This document shows, one piece after another, positions 7,265-15,081 of a DNA stretch of 28,698 bases; within the stretch, counting starts at the first letter, position 1, and each line of letters begins with the position of its first letter. The stretch spans positions 1-28,698 of IMG/VR virus record IMGVR_UViG_3300006166_000573, one strand, 5' to 3'. A program made the translations under genes and the position numbers. The DNA is from a virus. The notes below the pieces were generated by a model, which worked only from the letters and a program-made list of their open reading frames with translations, was not told the origin of the DNA and searched no databases.

Positions 7265-7770
7265 CAGAACTTTTAAAACCAGAAAATCTTAAAAGACCCG
7301 ATTGGAGAACTACTTATATTCTCAAATCAGATCGTGTTGGATTAACTGTTTCTATTAAATCTTTTGGGATTCTTCAACCAATTTTGACAATGGAAGATGG
7401 AACTATTATTGATGGGTGTGCAAGGTGGGCTATTGCACATGATCTTGAATTAGAAGAAATTCCAGTTAATAGAATTAAATGCACTGTGGGAGAAGCAATT
7501 TTAATTCATATACAAATGAACAGAAGTCGTGGGTCGGTTGTTCCTTACAAATTAAGTCGTTCTATTAGAACCTTGCTTAAAATTATGGGCGACAGAGAAA
7601 TCATGGATGCTCTCAACATGTCAGAAGATGAATTCGACATATTAGAAGATGGAACTCTTTTAAAGAAACGAAAAGTTAAAGAGCATAATTACAACAATGC
7701 TTGGATTCCTATTGAGTCTTCTGCAAGCGAAGACTTTCACATAGAGCGCCCCTCAACACCGGACAAATAA
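7261..7770 (+). CDS. ParB-like protein (IbrB-like partner)
   Basis: 169 residues, starting four bases inside the PAPS-reductase-like gene. Residues about 20-95 show a ParB N-domain: VSIKSFGILQPILTM, then IIDGCARWAIAHDL, in which the GxxR motif is intact, unlike the ParB-like protein at 3761-4486. A helical region with a possible helix-turn-helix (IMDALNMSEDEFDILEDG) follows. The strict coupling to the PP-loop gene suggests one complex, as for the IbrA/IbrB pair. Last + gene before the convergent SNF2 helicase. Confidence 0.78.
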   Translation: MTELLKPENLKRPDWRTTYILKSDRVGLTVSIKSFGILQPILTMEDGTIIDGCARWAIAHDLELEEIPVNRIKCTVGEAILIHIQMNRSRGSVVPYKLSRSIRTLLKIMGDREIMDALNMSEDEFDILEDGTLLKKRKVKEHNYNNAWIPIESSASEDFHIERPSTPDK

Positions 7771-7806
7771 AAAGCAAAGGGATGGGCCGGAGAACCGACC
7801 CATTCC
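7764..7806 (-). terminator. Terminator of the SNF2 helicase transcript
   Basis: Read on the minus strand, ATGGGTCGG, loop TTCT, CCGGCCCAT forms a nine-base stem with one T-G wobble, followed by a T-rich run complementary to 7764-7778. On the plus strand the stem carries a C/A mismatch and no T run follows, so it works mainly for the minus transcript. A second hairpin (GGTTCC, 7 bases, GGAACC at 7842-7860) lies between it and the helicase stop. Confidence 0.7.
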
Positions 7807-7899
7807 CATTACGGTGTTCGGTTCACCTCCATGCTCTCAGGGGTTCCCTGCCGAGGAACCATCCAAATTGCTTACAGAAGAGATGTTACTCGGTGGTCA

Positions 7900-9816
7900 T
7901 TATTCAGGTAGAAAGTCTGCCATAAGACTTGCGGCATTTGTAGATTCTTCTTCCATCAAAACGCCTTCTGTCGCCGCATCAACCACTACTCGTTTGTTTT
8001 TGATCAATTCAAAAATTTCTTCGTCAATTGTTCCAGCCGCTAAAGCATGAGTTATTTGCACGGCACCCTTGGTTCCCAAACGATGTATTCTCGCCGACAC
8101 TTGGTCAACATCTGCTGGAGTCCACGGATGTTCTACAAAAATCATGTCTTCCGCAATGGTCAAAGTGTGACCACTTTTTGCCGCTTGAATAGATAACACA
8201 ATTACAGGAAAATCTTCAACAGACCCTTCCATGAAATTTGTTTTGGCTTCTTCAACCTCATCAGGAGTCATTCCTCCTTGTATCTTTAAACCACCATACT
8301 TGTCTGCTAATGAACTAACTATTTCACGATGATGAGCGGCAATAACAACTTTACGCCCTTCATTGATGCGATTTTCAACCCATTCATCAACAGCCTTTAA
8401 TTTCATCTTGGCTGCAATTCTTTTTAAAACTGACAACCTGATAAGAAACTCATGGGCTTCTGCTCCAAGTTTTGCTCGAACAGCGGCACTGTGCGGATTT
8501 GCGCCTATTTCTTTGGCTAGTTCTGCCGCCCTGTCAGCGACATATTGAGCAATGTCGTTTCTAGCCGTTTCATATTCTTTCAAATATTTAGGATCAGGAT
8601 CAATTCTCCATTCAGAATGACGAATTGGTGGAAGGTCATCTAGAACTTGAGGTTTAGTGCGTCTGATATAACAAGATGCTCTTAAACGATCATTTAATTC
8701 ATCTAAGTTTGTGGCTCCATCAATATGCCATTGTTTAAATCTGTCCCGAAAAGCACCGCAGTATCTCTTATAAAAAGCCCACAGTCCACCGAACTCTTTG
8801 AGTCTTCCAATAATTTCTAATTGAGGACCATATTCTGCTGGTCGGTTTGTTATAGGCGTTCCCGTAAGGCAGATAATTATTCCACCTTTCGGCGCTGTTT
8901 TTGAAAGTTTCTGAGCACATTTTGTTCTGTTTGCTTTGGGATTTTTTAAATAATGGCTCTCGTCAAAAACGTAGGACTTGAAACCCTTCAGGGCTTCTGG
9001 ATGGTAGTCGATATTGGAATAACCGACAATGGTGTAGTCCGCTTCTTCTTCTGGAAACTCGGAACGATTTTTTACACGCTTCCACGTTCTCGTAGGAAAG
9101 AATTTGTCAATTTCTTTAGCCCAGTTCAAAGCCAAGTTGGGTGGACATACAATCAAACATGGGAACGCATCTTCATGTTGGATGCTTGCCAATGCTTGAA
9201 CTGTTTTTCCTAAGCCCATTTCATCGGCTAAGAAAACTTTTTTATGTTCAATGATGTATTCAACTCCAGCCTTTTGATAGGGAAGCAGTTCTCCGTTTAA
9301 GTCAGGAATTTCGATATCTGACTTCACCGCTCTTGAAGCGGCGATTCCCTTGGCGTGGCGTTTTTTAATTTCTTCTTGCATTTTTTCTAATTCTTCTGGA
9401 ACATGCAATTTGAAATTTTTAGCAAATTTGATTACTTCTGGCAAAGCATCGACAGGCGCAAGCCATGCTTTCTTTTTTGTATCCCAATGAGAAGCGGGGA
9501 CTTCTCTGACAGCGGAAACCCTCACAGCGTCATAGGCAAATCTAATTACAAGATTGTTATCTTCTAGTTGAATGCCTTGTTTTTCATATGGATGTTCAGG
9601 TAAATCTAAAACACGCAAATCTGGATCCATCCAATAGTCGAATTGAATAGCATAAGTTTTAATCTGTTTTAAACTAGATACAGGAATTCGCCAAACTTTG
9701 CCCAAACGATCCCATTTCGCTCCTGAAATTTCCCTGATTTTATTAACTTCCTCAGAATCATAGGGACTATCTAAAACTATCTCATCATCATGGAGAAGGA
9801 TCTTTTTCTCGCTCAT
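7900..9816 (-). CDS. SNF2-family DNA helicase/translocase with HARP-like repeats
   Basis: 638 residues. Two similar N-terminal units, SGAKWDRLGKVWRIPV (31-46) and PASHWDTKKKAWLAPV (107-122), resemble the HARP motifs of SMARCAL1-type annealing helicases. The motor follows: LLPYQKAGVEYI (177-189), Walker A DEMGLGKT (198-205), Walker B DESH (285-288), TGTP (318-321), and motif VI QVSARIHRLG (572-581). Such enzymes translocate on duplex DNA and re-anneal or remodel replication forks. Known actinophage genomes carry relatives near their replication genes. It is the only gene of its transcript, with a promoter in the spacer shared with the DUF932 gene and a terminator beyond its stop. AAAGGG just before the ATG is too close to be a good ribosome site. 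Confidence 0.93.
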   Translation of the reverse strand: MSEKKILLHDDEIVLDSPYDSEEVNKIREISGAKWDRLGKVWRIPVSSLKQIKTYAIQFDYWMDPDLRVLDLPEHPYEKQGIQLEDNNLVIRFAYDAVRVSAVREVPASHWDTKKKAWLAPVDALPEVIKFAKNFKLHVPEELEKMQEEIKKRHAKGIAASRAVKSDIEIPDLNGELLPYQKAGVEYIIEHKKVFLADEMGLGKTVQALASIQHEDAFPCLIVCPPNLALNWAKEIDKFFPTRTWKRVKNRSEFPEEEADYTIVGYSNIDYHPEALKGFKSYVFDESHYLKNPKANRTKCAQKLSKTAPKGGIIICLTGTPITNRPAEYGPQLEIIGRLKEFGGLWAFYKRYCGAFRDRFKQWHIDGATNLDELNDRLRASCYIRRTKPQVLDDLPPIRHSEWRIDPDPKYLKEYETARNDIAQYVADRAAELAKEIGANPHSAAVRAKLGAEAHEFLIRLSVLKRIAAKMKLKAVDEWVENRINEGRKVVIAAHHREIVSSLADKYGGLKIQGGMTPDEVEEAKTNFMEGSVEDFPVIVLSIQAAKSGHTLTIAEDMIFVEHPWTPADVDQVSARIHRLGTKGAVQITHALAAGTIDEEIFELIKNKRVVVDAATEGVLMEEESTNAASLMADFLPE

Positions 9817-9822
9817 CCCTTT

Positions 9823-9850
9823 AATCTACACTATTTTAGCAATCTCACAA
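9823..9850 (-). promoter_or_regulatory. Promoter of the SNF2 gene, probably leaderless
   Basis: On the minus strand TTGTGA (9850-9845), 16 bases, TAGATT (9828-9823), then six bases to the ATG at 9816. Transcription would start at or beside the start codon. Confidence 0.5.
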
Positions 9851-9856
9851 CATGAG

Positions 9857-9885
9857 TTGTTAAACATGCTGGCTTCGGATAGTAT
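9857..9885 (+). promoter_or_regulatory. Promoter of the DUF932 operon
   Basis: TTGTTA (9857-9862), 17 bases, TAGTAT (9880-9885). The expected start near 9892 leaves a leader of about 30 bases with an AGAGGAAG ribosome site before ATG 9923. Confidence 0.6.
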
Positions 9886-9895
9886 TGTTTTATCA

Positions 9896-9909
9896 GGATA
9901 AAACTATCC
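9896..9909. promoter_or_regulatory. Operator-like palindrome GGATA-AAAC-TATCC
   Basis: A perfect five-base inverted repeat around AAAC, lying just downstream of the predicted transcription start of the DUF932 operon, where a repressor would block initiation or elongation. A further GGATAG half-site overlaps the -10 region (9877-9882), and TTTTAT/ATAAAA flank the centre. The same 14 bases recur exactly at 22510-22523. Confidence 0.5.
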
Positions 9910-9922
9910 AGAGGAAGGCGAT

Positions 9923-10927
9923 ATGGCACACGAATTAGAAATGAACGAAGAAGGGGAAGCCAGTTTTGTGTGGCGCAAAGAAGGTGGAGCGCCATGGCAT
10001 CGACTGGGGAAACCTGTAGCAGGACATCAAACAGCAGAGTCAATTTTAAAAATGGCAAATGCTGACTATGAAGTTGAACTGCTACCTGTTAGATACATCA
10101 CATCTAGTGGCGATTTACTGCCCATGAAAGATCGATTCATTACGGCACGAGTTGACAAAGATGGTGAAACCATTCCATTTGAAGTGGTTAAAGACAGGTA
10201 TCGAATTGTCCAAAATGAAATTGTTTTAGAAAAGGCTTTGAACGTCTGTGGCGCATCAAAAGGTGATGCAGTTATGGATACTTGTGGCGTTCTCAGGGAT
10301 GGTCGTGAATTTTTCGCCACCATTGATTTAGGAACATTAATTATCGACCCATCGGGAATTAACGATGAAATTGGCAGATACCTTGTTGTACACACCAGCC
10401 ACGATGGAACCACGCCTATAACATACGCAAATACTGACATTCGAGCAGTATGTAAAAATACAGTTAGATTTGGTCAAAATGTAGCAAAAGCAGTTATGAC
10501 CGCACGACACACGGCAAACTTCGGCAAAGCCTTAGAAGAAGCCAATCAAGTCCTTCAAATCTCAACCGACTGGGCAAGGTCGTTTAAAGAAACAGCAGAA
10601 AATCTTCTATCGGTTACAATTCCATCCGGTAGCAAGAAAATCGATACTGTTCTTAATGGGCTTTGGCCAGAAAAAGATGCAGATACTGATGGCAAAATGG
10701 CTAATCGAGAAAAGACATTGATGCTTGTTCGTGGATTATTCGTTAATAAAAAGAATGCCGCAGGCTATGGGTATAACGGTTGGAGTTTGTTTAATGCCGT
10801 AGGCGAATACTACGACCATCATTGGTTTGATGATCTTGATCGCAATGCAAAAGCGGCAATGCAAATTGGTAACAAGTCATACCAAATGAAAACAAAAGCA
10901 GCCGATCTAATCTTGGATCTTGTCTAA
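9923..10927 (+). CDS. DUF932 / phage-plasmid-like protein (TIGR03299-like)
   Basis: 334 residues with the family's hallmarks: an early PWHRLGKPV segment (about 24-32), a central VVHTSHDGTTPI beta region, NTDIRAVCKNTVRFG, and a C-terminal AVGEYYDHHW segment near the end. Members occur in many phages and plasmids; their biochemical role is not firmly known, though they travel with recombination and replication genes. First gene of the operon to 12404; AGAGGAAG precedes the ATG and an operator-like palindrome lies upstream. The stop overlaps the phosphatase start by one base. Confidence 0.88.
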   Translation: MAHELEMNEEGEASFVWRKEGGAPWHRLGKPVAGHQTAESILKMANADYEVELLPVRYITSSGDLLPMKDRFITARVDKDGETIPFEVVKDRYRIVQNEIVLEKALNVCGASKGDAVMDTCGVLRDGREFFATIDLGTLIIDPSGINDEIGRYLVVHTSHDGTTPITYANTDIRAVCKNTVRFGQNVAKAVMTARHTANFGKALEEANQVLQISTDWARSFKETAENLLSVTIPSGSKKIDTVLNGLWPEKDADTDGKMANREKTLMLVRGLFVNKKNAAGYGYNGWSLFNAVGEYYDHHWFDDLDRNAKAAMQIGNKSYQMKTKAADLILDLV

Positions 10928-11532
10928 TGTCTGAAGAACTTGACTCCCCGACATGGTGGAGACGACTGTGTGAAGTGACACCTAATTTAGTTTTATCAGG
11001 TGACCTGCATCACGACGAAGATAAAGCCATTATTCAAATAGAAGAATGGCGATCAATGGGCATTACCCATGTTATTGACTGTCGCAATGAGTGGTCTGAT
11101 AAAGAATTGGTTGCTACAAATGCACCTGAAATTACATATCACGAACACGGTACACACGACAGTGGTGGTGATCAGGAACAAGAATGGTATGAAACTGGTT
11201 GGTACTATTACACTCAAGCATTATTGGACAACCCAGATGCCAAAGTGTTAGTGCATTGTCACATGGGCGTCAACCGTGCTCCAAGCCTTACTTTTTTCTT
11301 ACTCGTTATGGCAGGTCATGGTGCAAGCCGATCATTAAGAATGATTCGCAACGCGCGTCCTATTGCGGCTTGCTACTACGCAGAAAGCGCATGGAAGGCG
11401 TACAGCAAAATGATGTCATCGTCTAGAGATGAAACAGATATGGGCATTTGGGACATAGAAGCATTTTTTTTAGAAAACGAAATTGACCTTACTGATGTAA
11501 TTCATAAAATTAGATTGGTGGAGCATGTCTAA
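10927..11532 (+). CDS. Dual-specificity protein phosphatase
   Basis: 201 residues. The signature HCxxGxxR-type loop is VHCHMGVNRAPSL with His110, catalytic Cys111 and Arg117, as in cysteine-based dual-specificity phosphatases. A strand ITHVIDCRNEW at about 46-56 and Asp78 in HGTHDSGGD, a plausible general acid, complete the fold. The C-terminal 40 residues are an acidic extension not usual in the family. Phage enzymes of this kind could reverse host or phage phosphorylation or dephosphorylate RNA ends; the substrate is not evident. Starts within the DUF932 stop and overlaps the next gene by 8 bases. Confidence 0.85.
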   Translation: MSEELDSPTWWRRLCEVTPNLVLSGDLHHDEDKAIIQIEEWRSMGITHVIDCRNEWSDKELVATNAPEITYHEHGTHDSGGDQEQEWYETGWYYYTQALLDNPDAKVLVHCHMGVNRAPSLTFFLLVMAGHGASRSLRMIRNARPIAACYYAESAWKAYSKMMSSSRDETDMGIWDIEAFFLENEIDLTDVIHKIRLVEHV

Positions 11533-11815
11533 AGAAACTGAATTAGAAAGTGCATTAGAACAACTCCACGAGTTAAATCCTAGTGCGCTACGTTTTAGCG
11601 ACCCTTCGTTTGATGAAGCCATTATTGGCATTGCATCTAGACAATTTTCTGGTGATCCTGTTCTCGTTTACGATGAAGGAAAAATGATTGAACTTCTTGT
11701 TTGGCGAGAAAAGTGGGATTACGAAGAAGCATATGATTTTCTTTGTTTCAACACTTTTTCCGCATGGATGGGTGACGGAACACCTATTGTTGTGCAGTCT
11801 ATTTATGAACTCTGA
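11525..11815 (+). CDS. Small acidic phage protein, 96 aa
   Basis: ATG 11525 follows GGTGGAG and overlaps the phosphatase end by 8 bases. The protein is acidic (about one residue in five is Asp or Glu) with an N-terminal helix ESALEQLHELN and a C-terminal segment YDFLCFNTFSAWMGDGTP ending near VVQSIYEL. This kind of short alpha/beta protein with WMGxGTP-like tail is familiar from phage replication regions, function unknown. No catalytic motif. Confidence 0.7.
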   Translation: MSKETELESALEQLHELNPSALRFSDPSFDEAIIGIASRQFSGDPVLVYDEGKMIELLVWREKWDYEEAYDFLCFNTFSAWMGDGTPIVVQSIYEL

Positions 11816-12404
11816 AGAGGAACAGGCAACACTGATTGTTGAACTAGAAGAATGGGAATGGCAACATGCAATATCCGTTGCCTCTTACCGAACTACACAG
11901 AATTGGCACAAAGAAGACGCTCAACAATATCAAGGCAATAAAAGTGCGATGGAAGACAACCGAACGGCAAACGAACGTACTTGTATTTGCGAACTGGCTG
12001 TGGCTAAAGGAACTAATCGTTATTGGTCAGGAAGCGCATGGCCAGCAAGTGCCCACAACAGACACAGAAGTCAAATAGCAGATGCAGGGCGAAACATTGA
12101 GGTTCGTTCTGTTCGCACAAGAGGTGGTTTAAAAATAAAAGAGACCGACACAGGTAAAGGCACAATTCTTTTTGGAGCGAGAACTTTAACAACCAATGGT
12201 AAAGAAGAATTGCGGAAAGTTGAAATTCTTGGACTCATTGATCTTGACAAGGCTTGGGAGGCCGTCAAAGACAATGACCCACCTGACTACATTAAATATG
12301 AAGAAACAATAGGTCGTCGCACGAGAGAAATACCCATCTCCATGCTTCAAAAGTTGCGTTTAGATGAAAACGGTAATTATATCGACAAGCGTCAATTGTC
12401 GTAA
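11805..12404 (+). CDS. Conserved phage protein, possible nuclease-like fold, 199 aa
   Basis: ATG 11805 is chosen because it overlaps the previous gene by 11 bases, although the frame is open upstream. Order of elements: an N-terminal helix rich in Trp/Glu (VELEEWEWQHAI), CICELAVAKGTN, a loop, then RNIEVRSVRTRGGLKIK and a strand-rich end VEILGLIDLDKAWEAV. The E-(helix)-...-EVR-strand order recalls PD-(D/E)XK-like folds of phage proteins, but I cannot confirm the catalytic residues. Last gene of the DUF932 operon; a hairpin terminator follows. Confidence 0.72.
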   Translation: MNSEEEQATLIVELEEWEWQHAISVASYRTTQNWHKEDAQQYQGNKSAMEDNRTANERTCICELAVAKGTNRYWSGSAWPASAHNRHRSQIADAGRNIEVRSVRTRGGLKIKETDTGKGTILFGARTLTTNGKEELRKVEILGLIDLDKAWEAVKDNDPPDYIKYEETIGRRTREIPISMLQKLRLDENGNYIDKRQLS

Positions 12405-12414
12405 AACCACACAC

Positions 12415-12446
12415 CACTACTAGTAGTAGTAGTGCTAGGCTATTTT
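12415..12446. terminator. Hairpin terminator, probably two-way
   Basis: CACTACTA (12415-12422), loop GTAG, TAGTAGTG (12427-12434) is a perfect eight-base stem. TTTTT lies at 12442-12446 on the + side, and TTTT follows at a distance on the - side, so it could end both the DUF932 operon and the convergent primase operon. Confidence 0.55.
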
Positions 12447-12466
12447 TAACTAACGGAGGTAATGAT

Positions 12467-12661
12467 ATGTATACCTGCCCGTCTTGCAAAAAGAATATAA
12501 GTGATTCAATAAACTCTGGATTAGAAACAGGGTTATGGAAATTTAGATTGAATTGTGAATGTGGAGCAACCCTGTTGTGGGAACGTAACCGTGTTACGGA
12601 TTTAGAAATTCCAGTACCACAAAAGGCCACTCATCGTCATGCCCACGACGCATTCGTGTAG
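12467..12661 (+). CDS. Small zinc-ribbon protein, 64 aa
   Basis: A near-ideal ribosome site (ACGGAGGT, 12453-12460) precedes ATG 12467. Cys4 and Cys7 (CPSC) with Cys29 and Cys31 (CECG) form a likely zinc ribbon; the rest is a short beta domain (KFRLNCECGATLLW). The last 68 bases overlap the 3' end of the convergent primase gene, which makes the C-terminal region His/Arg-rich and possibly not under selection. It may bind nucleic acid or a polymerase; no family is certain. Confidence 0.68.
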   Translation: MYTCPSCKKNISDSINSGLETGLWKFRLNCECGATLLWERNRVTDLEIPVPQKATHRHAHDAFV

Positions 12662-14273
12662 GCCACTCACGCTGATCCCTCATACCACGATAATGATTCA
12701 CTTCTAATACGGTTGGATCCGTGGGGTCTGGGCTAATTGATATTCCAAATTCAGACCATCTGCTCCACACCGCAGAGCCAAAAGGTCGTAAATCTCTACT
12801 GTTTCCAGAGCCTAAAGGAGCATGGTGTTCAAGCCAGCAAGCGCATCCGTATTCATGGCGAATATAGTCAAGGAATTTTGCTACTTCTGTAGTTACGGAT
12901 TCTGATGTTCGCCCACCCGGATCTATAAAGGCTTTATACAAAGGACCTAAAACAAGTAATTCTGGTTTAGTAGTTTCAACCCATTCGATTAGTTTGTTTC
13001 GATCTCTGGGTTTAAGAAGGTCGAGTCCATCAGGTTTAACAACGAGATGGGCTTCCATCTCTTTTGCTTTGCCGAAGTTCTCAATCCTGTCATAGATCCG
13101 TCTAGCAGTACGTCTAATGATTCGTTCAGGGTTTTCTAAATCTACAAAGAGTGTCCGAATTGGTGGCATTTTATCTCGCTTGAATGGATGAATGCCAGCC
13201 GCAGACATCAAAGCAACTTGTCTAGCCAAATAAGTTTTACCAACTCCTTCTGCGGCAACAACAATGACTCTTTCTTGTCTTTCGAGAAGATTGGGAATCA
13301 ACCAATCGAAGGTGTCGTTTGTTTCTTCTTTTATAAGGGTTGCCCAATCCACTAGCCGTTCAGATTCTTCTAAAGTGTTTTCATCGTTTTCAAATCCTTC
13401 TAACAAGCGTTTAGCCTTATTCACTCGAACACTTAAAGGCATACTGTGATCGAGACCTGCAAGAGTTTCTACCACCGCAGTGAATTCATCTCTAATTTCA
13501 CTAGCAACAACTTCTAAATCGCTTAAAGAACCTCCAGCACCCACATGGTCTGAAATGTCTTTACCTTTGGTCGGTTTAAATACTTTTACTTTTGAGTCAA
13601 CTTTTCTAAGTTCTGCGGCTACATGGCTAGCATGTGCAAAACCTGCGGTGTCGTCGTCGGCAATGATAATAACTTTTGAATTAGCCAAAGATTCCGTGTG
13701 GCTTGATAACCATTTATCTTGTCCTTCACCACCTGCTCCACCGGGGTTGCAAGTTGCAACCTTTCCAAGACGTTCTAATGTTTGAACATCTTTCTCTCCT
13801 TCGACTATATAAACAACGCCATCTTCAGAAATTTGTTTTAGAACTTCTGGAAGTTTGTATAAAGGTTTTTTTATATTTTGAGTACCCCACACCCATTCGC
13901 CGTTTTCATATCTTTGTTGTCGGAAAGTTTTATTTCCGTCTTCATCTTTAAAACGAATAACCTGCATCACGGGGGTTCCATCAGCATCTTCGTAAACGTA
14001 AGTGGCTTCTTTTCTTAATTGTGTTTTTGGTTTCTTATTAGATTCTGGCCACAAGTCATTGGGTTTTAGATTTAAAGCGTTACAAATATCTGTAAAAGAA
14101 CAAGCGGCACCACTATGACAATGAAGCAGTACCTGCCCTTCACGCCCTACGCCTATCGTTAGTGAAGGCTTGTCATCAGAATGAGAAGGACAACACGCTT
14201 CCCAACCACCACTGATTGAACGGACTTTATTAAGCCGACTAAGAACAAGGTCAACCTCAGGAGTCCGATCCAC
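12594..14273 (-). CDS. Bifunctional primase-helicase (zinc finger, TOPRIM, RecA-fold ATPase)
   Basis: 559 residues. Zinc finger of primase type with Cys28, His31, Cys52 and Cys58 (CCPSH and HCHSGAAC). TOPRIM domain with Glu158 (VVYIVEGEKD) and the acidic pair Asp206/Asp208 (IIIADDDTAG), which hold the catalytic metals of primer synthesis. After a linker, a RepA/AAA_25-like ATPase: Walker A AAEGVGKT (340-347), Walker B-like LFVDLENPE (375-383), and LEHHAP further on. This is the T7 gp4-like arrangement, where one protein makes primers and unwinds the fork. Last gene of the minus operon; overlaps the loader candidate upstream by 17 bases. All hallmark residues are present. Confidence 0.9.
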   Translation of the reverse strand: MDRTPEVDLVLSRLNKVRSISGGWEACCPSHSDDKPSLTIGVGREGQVLLHCHSGAACSFTDICNALNLKPNDLWPESNKKPKTQLRKEATYVYEDADGTPVMQVIRFKDEDGNKTFRQQRYENGEWVWGTQNIKKPLYKLPEVLKQISEDGVVYIVEGEKDVQTLERLGKVATCNPGGAGGEGQDKWLSSHTESLANSKVIIIADDDTAGFAHASHVAAELRKVDSKVKVFKPTKGKDISDHVGAGGSLSDLEVVASEIRDEFTAVVETLAGLDHSMPLSVRVNKAKRLLEGFENDENTLEESERLVDWATLIKEETNDTFDWLIPNLLERQERVIVVAAEGVGKTYLARQVALMSAAGIHPFKRDKMPPIRTLFVDLENPERIIRRTARRIYDRIENFGKAKEMEAHLVVKPDGLDLLKPRDRNKLIEWVETTKPELLVLGPLYKAFIDPGGRTSESVTTEVAKFLDYIRHEYGCACWLEHHAPLGSGNSRDLRPFGSAVWSRWSEFGISISPDPTDPTVLEVNHYRGMRDQREWPTRMRRGHDDEWPFVVLEFLNP

Positions 14274-14721
14274 TCGAATATCTTTCTATCTCTGTTTTCT
14301 TTACTAATCTTTCATAAGCAGAAAGAAACAACTCTCTATCAGAATTGGTTCTTAAACCAGCCCCATTTTTAGGAAATGATCTCATTGTTTTGCCGACGAT
14401 ATTATGAGGCTTTTCAAAAGGAATGCCAGATTCGGAAGCATCAATAGCAGAACGAAATTGAGACCATGCTTCTGAAGGGGAGGGAATCGAATCTTTTAAT
14501 TTCATATCTATTGCCAAACGTCTTACTTGTCCTACTCTTGGTGCAAATCTTTGATCTAAAAAAATAATCTGTTTAATGGCACTATTTACTAAATCAAATT
14601 CTAAATCGTGGAGATACTCCCACCACAACTTGCATCGTTCTTGATATTGCGGACCCATTGTGGGAAGGCTCCAATTAACAGATACATCTTTAACAACTGC
14701 TGCAAGTTCATGGTCTTCCAC
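14257..14721 (-). CDS. Putative helicase loader/inhibitor (G39P-like)
   Basis: 154 residues. The N-terminal half (ERCKLWWEYLHDLEFDLVNSAIKQII, seen as two helices with a W-x(3)-L pattern) followed by FAPRVGQVRRLA fits the helical N-domain of phage G39P/DnaB-loader-type proteins, which deliver the replicative helicase to the origin or block it. The C-terminal half is charged and probably flexible. It directly precedes and overlaps the primase-helicase gene, the expected neighbourhood. The family match is by pattern only. Confidence 0.6.
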   Translation of the reverse strand: MEDHELAAVVKDVSVNWSLPTMGPQYQERCKLWWEYLHDLEFDLVNSAIKQIIFLDQRFAPRVGQVRRLAIDMKLKDSIPSPSEAWSQFRSAIDASESGIPFEKPHNIVGKTMRSFPKNGAGLRTNSDRELFLSAYERLVKKTEIERYSSGSDS

Positions 14722-14727
14722 AAGCGA

Positions 14728-15075
14728 TTAAAAAGGTTCATCACCGTTGGCATAAAGTTCAAAAACCTTAATGCCACGATCTGCCGTGTCAGCGTAATCT
14801 AAAAACATCTCTATGTGCTTTTCGTCTCTCAATATGAGTTCAATGTCATCATATTTTTTTCCTTGTGGATTGTGTCCCATGTGCCACGGAGAATGAATAA
14901 CACCTCGTATCGCATCCTTGCAATCTTCAACTCCATACAAGGCAATAGCCTGCTTAATTTTACGTCTTCGCTTATCGCCCAGTATTGGCTTGCGTCCTCG
15001 CGCACTTGTCCTACAAGTAGCCACCCAATGTTGAAAGACTTCAAAAATTTCTGCTGGGGTGGGGTCTTCTGTCAT
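14728..15075 (-). CDS. Phage replication accessory protein, 115 aa
   Basis: A helical protein with the sequence order RRRKIKQAIALYGVEDCKDAIRG then SPWHMGHNPQGKKYDDIELILRD, which is the recurrent C-terminal module of phage replication initiators; here it is a free-standing protein. The N-terminal 20 residues include EIFEVFQHW. It probably binds DNA or the helicase/primase. ATG 15075 has no ribosome site but lies six bases from a strong -10 box, so it is likely the leaderless first gene of the loader-primase operon. Confidence 0.68.
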   Translation of the reverse strand: MTEDPTPAEIFEVFQHWVATCRTSARGRKPILGDKRRRKIKQAIALYGVEDCKDAIRGVIHSPWHMGHNPQGKKYDDIELILRDEKHIEMFLDYADTADRGIKVFELYANGDEPF

Positions 15076-15081
15076 TCGTCA

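Noticed and set aside
7780-7864. tRNA-like fold in the gap after the IbrB-like gene
   Set aside because: Outer arms pair, but there is no T-loop, anticodon arm or acceptor of correct size.
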